Assembly (NCBI GenBank): GCA_900321845.1
Contig: ONXT01000171.1
Coordinates: 1-10,717, forward strand
Direction of reading: 5' to 3'
DNA length: 10,717 nucleotides
Origin: an uncultured Bacteroidales bacterium
GTDB taxonomy: Bacteria; Bacteroidota; Bacteroidia; Bacteroidales; WCHB1-69
In this document: positions 5,904 through 10,717 of the stretch, piece after piece
Layout: the number at the start of each line of letters is the position of its first letter
How positions within the stretch are numbered: position 1 is the stretch's first letter
Program-made: the position numbers and the translations under genes
Notes under the pieces: generated by a model
What the model was told of the DNA's origin: nothing
The model's database searches: none
What the model saw: only the letters and a program-made list of their open reading frames with translations

Positions 5904-6878
5904 TTATTTTACAGATTTCACGATAGCCTCCACTTGACGGATATAATCGCGTTTTTCCTCCTCGGGCGCATACACGAAACCGTCGATACTGATCGTCTCA
6001 TTATTGGAGGTGATGAATGAATAATGATAGAACGGACCGCCCATCCAATCATCGTTCATTTCCCACAATCCGCGCATTTCCGCGCCCTGATGAGCGCCAA
6101 TCTGCATCGGAAAAACAAAGGGAAGAGTCCCCAGCTCAACCACAACAGGGTGATAGTCAGGACGCTCGCCCTCTATATTCTTGAAGATGCGATTTCGGTT
6201 GTCAATCATATTTGCGCGCGTCAATTCGGAAGTCGGCGACTTGTAAATCATAATGCAGCGGTCGTTTTTCACAGTCCGATAAAGCAGCCACAAGTAATCG
6301 TCGCCTTCGCGGGCGATATTGTAATCCTTGGGAACCGTCAGCAGAATGCCGAATTTCTGGCGGATTTTCTCCTGAACCTCCACATTGGGGATGGAGGTGA
6401 AAGCGTTTTGAATTTTGCGGATGTCGTTTTCGTAAAATTCAGCCAAAATGTCATCCTGATGTTGCAAAAAGAGTTGGAAACAAGAGTCCTGATTGGCCCC
6501 GCGGATTTCCACATAAACCTGCGGATTGGAGTAGTTGTTGCGTTCCAAACTGTATTTGGCCTCTTTCAAATTCGTATCCAATTGAAAATGAAGGATATTG
6601 AAATGGCGTAATTTGTTGTCCGTGAACAGTTCCTCATTCAACTGCAGCACGTCGAACATGGGTTCCACCTGATTGGTGGCCGGCTGCGGCTGCGTCAGGA
6701 TGGCAATCACACTGTCCTGCATCGTGGTGTCCCACACGTTTTTGTCCATCACCAGCAGCACCTCCGCCGCCTTGCCGATGGATGAATTATCAACCGAAAC
6801 GGGGATGATGGGTCCCGACTTCTTGCATGCTGCGAAAACCATCGCAACCGTCATTAAGATGAGGTATGTTCTTTTCAT
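5904..6878 (-). CDS. DUF4837 family lipoprotein
   Basis: A 324-aa protein with a lipoprotein signal peptide: a hydrophobic stretch 5-15 and Cys18 in VFAACKK. The mature part fits the Bacteroidota-specific DUF4837 family. It opens with GKAAEVLLVMDKNVWD (35-50), has EPMFDVLQLNEE early, and ends with the family block GLWEMNDDWMGGPFY followed by GFVYAPEEEKRDYIRQVEAIV. No enzymatic activity is known for this family. The protein should be anchored in the envelope by its lipid. It begins 15 bp after the prmA stop, so the two are probably co-transcribed, and the sigma factor follows 48 bp later. Confidence 0.88.
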   Translation of the reverse strand: MKRTYLILMTVAMVFAACKKSGPIIPVSVDNSSIGKAAEVLLVMDKNVWDTTMQDSVIAILTQPQPATNQVEPMFDVLQLNEELFTDNKLRHFNILHFQLDTNLKEAKYSLERNNYSNPQVYVEIRGANQDSCFQLFLQHQDDILAEFYENDIRKIQNAFTSIPNVEVQEKIRQKFGILLTVPKDYNIAREGDDYLWLLYRTVKNDRCIMIYKSPTSELTRANMIDNRNRIFKNIEGERPDYHPVVVELGTLPFVFPMQIGAHQGAEMRGLWEMNDDWMGGPFYHYSFITSNNETISIDGFVYAPEEEKRDYIRQVEAIVKSVK

Positions 6879-6893
6879 AGCTAAAAATAGGGT

Positions 6894-7736
6894 TTAGTTT
6901 TTATAAAATTTCGCTGCCACCCAATTGTTTTTCTCTTTGAAGGAGGCGAACGAAAGGCCCAGTTCGCGCGCCCGCTCTTTAATTGCATCGAGGTCATGCC
7001 CGTTGTAGAATCCGCTGAAGAAAATTTCGCTCCCCTTTTTCATCGATTTCACGTAGGCAGGCATGTCATTCAGCAGAATATTGCGGTTGATGTTAGCGAT
7101 GATGACATCGAAGAGCTCCTCTCCGATAGCGCTTGCATCGCCCAATTTCACTGTAATATCCTCCGTATGGTTGCGGACATTGTTTTCAAGGTTGTTCTCG
7201 TAGGCCCACTTGTCGTTGTCGATGGCAGTGATGGGGCGAGCGCCGCGCTTATGGGCGAGGATAGCCAGCACGCCGGTGCCGGAACCCATATCCAGCACTT
7301 TCTTTCCGGAAAAGTCCTCCTCAAGGATGTACTCGATCATCAGTGAGGTGGTCTCATGGTGCGCCGTTCCAAACGACATTTTGGGCTCGATGATGACTTC
7401 ATACGGAACATCTGGGCGCGGTTCGTGAAACGGAGCGCGGATGTAACATTGGCCGCACAACAGCACCGGCTCGTAATTGGCCTCCCAAACTGCATTCCAA
7501 TCCTGCTCCTGCACCTTGGAAACCGCATACTTGACCTCCACCTCCATCCCGTGATTTTCAAGTGCATCGCGAATGACGGCCTCATCGTAAAGTTCCTCCT
7601 TGATATAAGCCAGCAAGACGTTTTCATCGTCTCCATCCATAAAACTGTCGCAGCCGGCATCGCCAAGAATAGCCGTGAAGATGTCCTTCCAGGGTTCCGG
7701 TTGCGAGAGAGTCAATTTGATTTCGTAATATGCCAT
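6894..7736 (-). CDS. prmA: Ribosomal protein L11 methyltransferase
   Basis: PrmA uses S-adenosylmethionine to methylate ribosomal protein L11. The 280-aa protein has the short N-terminal domain, then QDWNAVWEANYEPVLL (78-93), the substrate-linked motif FGTAHHETT (122-130), the SAM-binding motif VLDMGSGTGVLAI (147-159), the acidic strand-end AIDND (171-175), and ANINRNIL (214-221), the equivalent of the family N-I-L/N-P motif. The start is taken at ATG 7736 because MAYYEIKLTL fits the family N-terminus; an upstream in-frame ATG at 7760 adds eight Lys/Pro-rich residues. It is first in the block prmA, DUF4837, sigma, CHU_C. A large inverted repeat lies 55-105 bp upstream. Confidence 0.93.
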   Translation of the reverse strand: MAYYEIKLTLSQPEPWKDIFTAILGDAGCDSFMDGDDENVLLAYIKEELYDEAVIRDALENHGMEVEVKYAVSKVQEQDWNAVWEANYEPVLLCGQCYIRAPFHEPRPDVPYEVIIEPKMSFGTAHHETTSLMIEYILEEDFSGKKVLDMGSGTGVLAILAHKRGARPITAIDNDKWAYENNLENNVRNHTEDITVKLGDASAIGEELFDVIIANINRNILLNDMPAYVKSMKKGSEIFFSGFYNGHDLDAIKERARELGLSFASFKEKNNWVAAKFYKN

Positions 7737-7790
7737 TTTTTTCTTGTTGGGACGGGGCATCCCCTGTCCGGAATTATCATTCTATCTATA

Positions 7791-7841
7791 CAAATTGAAT
7801 CGTTGATTAATCCAATGCTTCATAACCAACGATTCAACTTG
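7791..7841. repeat. 15-nt inverted repeat upstream of prmA
   Basis: The arms 7791-7805 and 7827-7841 are reverse complements over 14 of 15 positions (core GAATCGTTG with CAACGATTC) around a 21-nt loop. It lies between the PepSY-like gene stop (7864) and the prmA start. There is no T-run after either arm, so it is not a standard terminator; it could be a transcript 3'-end structure or an operator. Confidence 0.8.
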
Positions 7842-7863
7842 ATTTTGGGAATCCGTAATCAGA

Positions 7864-9639
7864 TTATTGCTCAACGTGGTCGAACTCGCCGGTAGCGGTG
7901 AACCACAGATAGACGGGATATTTCTCCTTATTGGGCAGAATGACCGTTTTGTAGAAGTTCTTGCCGTCTTTCTTTACAGAATAATATTGTTGGATTTCAG
8001 ATTTGCCGTAATTGTCCTTGATATAGGATTCGATAGCGGGGATGAGTTTGTCGACATCCAGGTAGTAGAGGTCTTGAAGCAAACGTCCATCGGGAGAGAA
8101 GATGCACATCTCCTTGCCTTTTGTGCCGGTGAATTGGACATCGAAGTTCTCATTTTCGTCCTCATCCCATTTAGCGTCGTTCACGCGCGGGAATTTGGCT
8201 GCGAAGGCGTTGAGGACCACTTCAGGAACATCCACCTCATCGTAGTCGCCGTACGACTTGACAGTCTTCATGCCGCTGCTGAGTTCTTTTCGGAGGAACT
8301 TGCCGGATTTGTCGAAATAGAGTATAATGTAGCTGTTGCCAGTGGAGGCGATATCGACTTTGTAGATCTGACCAAGGTCCTTATCCTCTTCCATCTCATA
8401 GTCGCGGATTTTGTGTGAGGGGTAATTGGAGGAGACGTAGGACTTGATTCCTTCGGGGAGTTCAGCGATGGAGGCGGCGAGGTCTTCTGCACTCGGAGCC
8501 ACTTCGGTGAACACGTCAGGATCGTTGAAGGGGTCTTCGAAGTTCGGGTCAACGGTGCGGATGAACTTGCGGGTCTTGCCATCGAACCAAGCACCAGTCG
8601 GGATTTTCTTCTTCCAATTCTTCTTTTCGAAGAATTCGATATAGAGCTTGTTCTTTTTGTCGGCGCGGGTTTCGGTGAAAGCCTTGCTGAACTTGTAGCC
8701 TTTGTAATAGGTGGCCAGATGGTTGGTAATGGCGCTGCTCACCTTCTCTTCAAGCATGTAGGCGTAGGTTTTCTTCCAGACACCACTTTTGGAGATATAG
8801 ACATCTTTTTCCAAATCTCTTTCCATGCATTTGCAAACGTAGGTTTCGGCCACAAGGAACCACTTTTGGTCAGTGGCTTTGGGGGCTTTTTTCTTGAGCA
8901 TTTTTTTCGCTACATCGGGAACTTCGCTTTCCTTGATAGCGTATTGGGCCCAAGGATCGTGCGGGGCTGCGGCTTCATTTTTGCCTTTTTTGCCCTTATC
9001 TGCTTTCTGAGCCTTTTCTGCTTTCTCCTCTCTTTCCGCCTTTGCATTTTCAGCCTTTACATCATCTTTGGTCTTCGCCTGCTGTTCGTTGCTAACCACT
9101 TCAACCTTAGCCGGTTTGCTGGGTTTGGTGGTGGAGGTGGTCGGTCTCGCGGGTTCGTCGGTGCGGAGTTTCCAGCCTTCGGGATCCTGACGTTTAATCA
9201 GATTGCCCACGTAATCGAAGGTGAGTACGGAGGGGAGATCTTTGGAACCCACTTCGGGGAAACGGACTTCCAGATAGTAATGGGTGGCCGTTTTGGGCAT
9301 CTCGCGCAAATTGCAGACAGAAATCTCGTAGTTCGGGTAATTGGAGTTGACATATTGGGCGATGCTCAACGGAATCTCTGAGGTGGGGATGTCGTATGTG
9401 GTTTCAACCCAAGTGCCGTCATTTTTGAAGACGGCCTTACCATTGGAGCCATCGTCCTTGAATTGAGCGACATACATATTGTCTTTCAATTCCCAAGAGG
9501 AGATTTTCGCGCTGGGATATTCGGAAGAGAATGATTGGGTGACATCGCCAGGGACATCGTCGGTTTTCAATTTTTGAGCCGAAAGGCAAAATGAAATTTG
9601 CAGGGCTGCAATCACTAAAAGAATACGGAATATTTTCAT
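7864..9639 (-). CDS. Secreted multi-repeat PepSY-like protein
   Basis: A 591-aa protein with a signal peptide (MKIFRILLVIAALQ..., likely cut after LSA at 19-21; the Cys at 18 has no lipobox). The mature part is built of repeated PepSY-like (DUF2874-type) units, each opening with a helix ending near a Y-P or similar and followed by short beta strands. Approximate units are 28-84, 86-152, 236-296, 297-362, 392-453, 470-528 and 529-590. Between the second and third lies a highly charged Lys/Glu/Ala segment (about 178-225), probably a helix or flexible spacer. Pairs of units suggest growth by internal duplication, but the copies are strongly diverged. It should act outside the inner membrane. The binding partner is unknown; PepSY-like domains are often linked to protease inhibition or envelope functions, which is family knowledge and not evidence here. 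Confidence 0.8.
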   Translation of the reverse strand: MKIFRILLVIAALQISFCLSAQKLKTDDVPGDVTQSFSSEYPSAKISSWELKDNMYVAQFKDDGSNGKAVFKNDGTWVETTYDIPTSEIPLSIAQYVNSNYPNYEISVCNLREMPKTATHYYLEVRFPEVGSKDLPSVLTFDYVGNLIKRQDPEGWKLRTDEPARPTTSTTKPSKPAKVEVVSNEQQAKTKDDVKAENAKAEREEKAEKAQKADKGKKGKNEAAAPHDPWAQYAIKESEVPDVAKKMLKKKAPKATDQKWFLVAETYVCKCMERDLEKDVYISKSGVWKKTYAYMLEEKVSSAITNHLATYYKGYKFSKAFTETRADKKNKLYIEFFEKKNWKKKIPTGAWFDGKTRKFIRTVDPNFEDPFNDPDVFTEVAPSAEDLAASIAELPEGIKSYVSSNYPSHKIRDYEMEEDKDLGQIYKVDIASTGNSYIILYFDKSGKFLRKELSSGMKTVKSYGDYDEVDVPEVVLNAFAAKFPRVNDAKWDEDENENFDVQFTGTKGKEMCIFSPDGRLLQDLYYLDVDKLIPAIESYIKDNYGKSEIQQYYSVKKDGKNFYKTVILPNKEKYPVYLWFTATGEFDHVEQ

Positions 9640-9674
9640 AGTCTAATAATTTTAGGCATTAAAAATCAAGCTGA

Positions 9675-9682
9675 CAAAAATA
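9675..9682 (-). promoter_or_regulatory. Promoter -7 element of PepSY-like gene
   Basis: The minus strand reads TATTTTTG, matching the Bacteroidota -7 consensus TAnnTTTG, 36 bp upstream of the ATG at 9639. A -33 element is not clear. Confidence 0.5.
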
Positions 9683-9731
9683 ATACTTTTTTTTCAATCT
9701 AACGTAAAAAGGTTCAATTTTCTTTGGGAAT

Positions 9732-9762
9732 AAAAAAAGGAGGCCGAATGGACCTCCTTTTT
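9732..9762 (-). terminator. Rho-independent terminator of the CUB gene
   Basis: A perfect 10-bp stem, AAAAAGGAGG (9734-9743) with CCTCCTTTTT (9753-9762), closes a 9-nt loop. On the minus strand it is followed by a run of T residues and lies about 22 bp past the stop of the CUB-domain gene. Its flanks make it work in either direction, but no plus-strand gene needs it. Confidence 0.8.
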
Positions 9763-9784
9763 GGGAATATGGTGAATTTCCAGA

Positions 9785-10717
9785 TTACTCAACGATGAAC
9801 TTACGGGCGGTCTTGCTGTCCTTGCCGGCAACGGTAAGGATGTACATGCCTTTGGAGAGGTTGGTGAGATTGATGTTATGATGGATTTGTCCGCCGTAAT
9901 TTTCCACGGTTTCAGTAGAGATGACCTTGCCCATCAAATCGGTGATGGTGAAGGTGTAGTTGCCTTCGTTTTCGGAAGTGAGGTCAACATACATGTTATC
10001 GCTGGCCGGGTTCGGATAGATGCTGAGGTCGATATCGGAGTTTTCATCGAGATCAGTCAGGATTTCATAAGTGAGTTCGAAGCCGTTAGACTCTTCGTAG
10101 TTGTCGGAAACGAATCTGATGAGGATTCTGTGTGCTTGGGTATAGAACACGTCTTCAGTGGGCCAGTTGTAAGCATCGATTCTCTTGATCAGATGATTTT
10201 TGCCGTTGTTGATGTCGAAGATGTCGATGAAATCGCCAGCACCGAGTTCGATTTTGGGATAGGAGAAGTAGGCGGCTGCGCAAGAGTTGATTTTCCAAGT
10301 GCAGTAGGAATCCGGACGATAGGGAGTGTTTTCGTCAACAGAGGCGTTACCTTTGTCGGTGATGGTACCAGCACCGGTAAGGGTGACTTCGCCTGAGCAG
10401 TATTGTGAGGGAACGGTGGCGATGAAGTCGAAAACGAATCCGCGGTCAACCACATCGTTGTCGTTGGTCACAAAGCGTACGAGAACGCTGTCGGCAGCGA
10501 TGCTGAAAGTGCTGGGGCAGGTGTAGCCGGAGTGGCGTGCAGCGACGTCGTTCATATTGCCGTTTCTATAGAAAATCACTTCGTCGGCGCCAGTTTCGGT
10601 GAGCAGACGGCCGAAAGTGAATCTGTAGTTCGTGGCATCGGGAGCGGCAATCATCCATGAGCGGTCGGTGTTGGGTTGATAGAATTTGTTGCCTGCGCCG
10701 TCGCTGATAGAACCGCG
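9785..10717 (-). CDS. CUB-domain protein, T9SS type-A, 5' partial
   Basis: The frame is open to the right edge, so the N-terminus lies outside the window; 310 residues are visible. Visible residues 1-100 are most of a CUB domain (GSISDGAGNKFYQPNTDRSW, then EVIFYRNG and DRGFVFDF). Residues 106-218 are a second CUB-like domain starting at Cys107, with YCTWKI (Cys139), GDFIDIFD and GFELTYEI. Residues 229-310 form a T9SS type-A sorting domain (TIGR04183-like): SIYPNPASDNMYVDL, FTITDLMGKVIS, and NLSKGMYILTVAGK. Such proteins cross the outer membrane by T9SS and are attached to or released from the surface after removal of the C-terminal domain. CUB domains commonly bind proteins or carbohydrates; the target is unknown. 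A terminator follows 22 bp downstream. Confidence 0.88.
   Translation of the reverse strand, partial: RGSISDGAGNKFYQPNTDRSWMIAAPDATNYRFTFGRLLTETGADEVIFYRNGNMNDVAARHSGYTCPSTFSIAADSVLVRFVTNDNDVVDRGFVFDFIATVPSQYCSGEVTLTGAGTITDKGNASVDENTPYRPDSYCTWKINSCAAAYFSYPKIELGAGDFIDIFDINNGKNHLIKRIDAYNWPTEDVFYTQAHRILIRFVSDNYEESNGFELTYEILTDLDENSDIDLSIYPNPASDNMYVDLTSENEGNYTFTITDLMGKVISTETVENYGGQIHHNINLTNLSKGMYILTVAGKDSKTARKFIVE

Noticed and set aside
8719..9381. 220-codon open frame on the plus strand opposite the PepSY-like gene
   Set aside because: It is antisense to a gene with a signal peptide and repeated domains; the Phe/Gly-rich product reflects the Lys/Glu/Ala-rich spacer read backwards.

Overview
The window comes from a Bacteroidota chromosome, most likely a Bacteroidales-type organism. 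Two proteins carry type IX secretion (T9SS) C-terminal domains, one type A and one type B. There is also a DUF4837 lipoprotein and a multi-repeat PepSY-like secreted protein. Several genes are preceded by the Bacteroidota -7 element (TAnnTTTG), and ribosome binding sites are A-rich with no clear Shine-Dalgarno. There are no mobile elements, tRNAs, rRNAs or CRISPR arrays. Most of the window is ordinary chromosomal content with a few odd features.

Layout, left to right. Positions 1-150 hold a rho-independent terminator and a seven-unit heptanucleotide repeat just after the hutH stop. hutH (histidine ammonia-lyase, minus) and gpsA (glycerol-3-phosphate dehydrogenase, minus) follow, separated by a 94-bp spacer with two nested tandem repeats. 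Then comes a gene-free stretch (2774-3248) with an orphan plus-strand terminator, which may end a small RNA or an attenuated leader. The only plus-strand gene is a ThiL-family protein (3249-4298) whose catalytic aspartates are largely replaced. It converges on a minus-strand block transcribed right to left: prmA (L11 methyltransferase), a DUF4837 lipoprotein, an ECF sigma factor, and a membrane-anchored protein with a T9SS type-B/CHU_C C-terminal domain. To the right are a secreted PepSY-like repeat protein (7864-9639) and the 3' part of a CUB-domain protein with a T9SS type-A sorting domain, cut by the right edge.

How the genes fit together. The sigma factor and the CHU_C protein, 12 bp apart, look like a sigma/membrane-partner pair: the partner has a short cytoplasmic N-terminus with the W-containing motif seen in Bacteroidota anti-sigma-like proteins, one membrane helix, a Ser/Thr-rich linker and an exported CHU_C domain. 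The PepSY-like and CUB proteins are envelope or secreted products. hutH, gpsA and prmA are housekeeping enzymes. The points most worth follow-up are the ThiL-family protein with a rewritten active site, the sigma/CHU_C pair as a possible envelope or T9SS sensor, the orphan terminator upstream of the ThiL-like gene, and several unexplained repeats in intergenic DNA.
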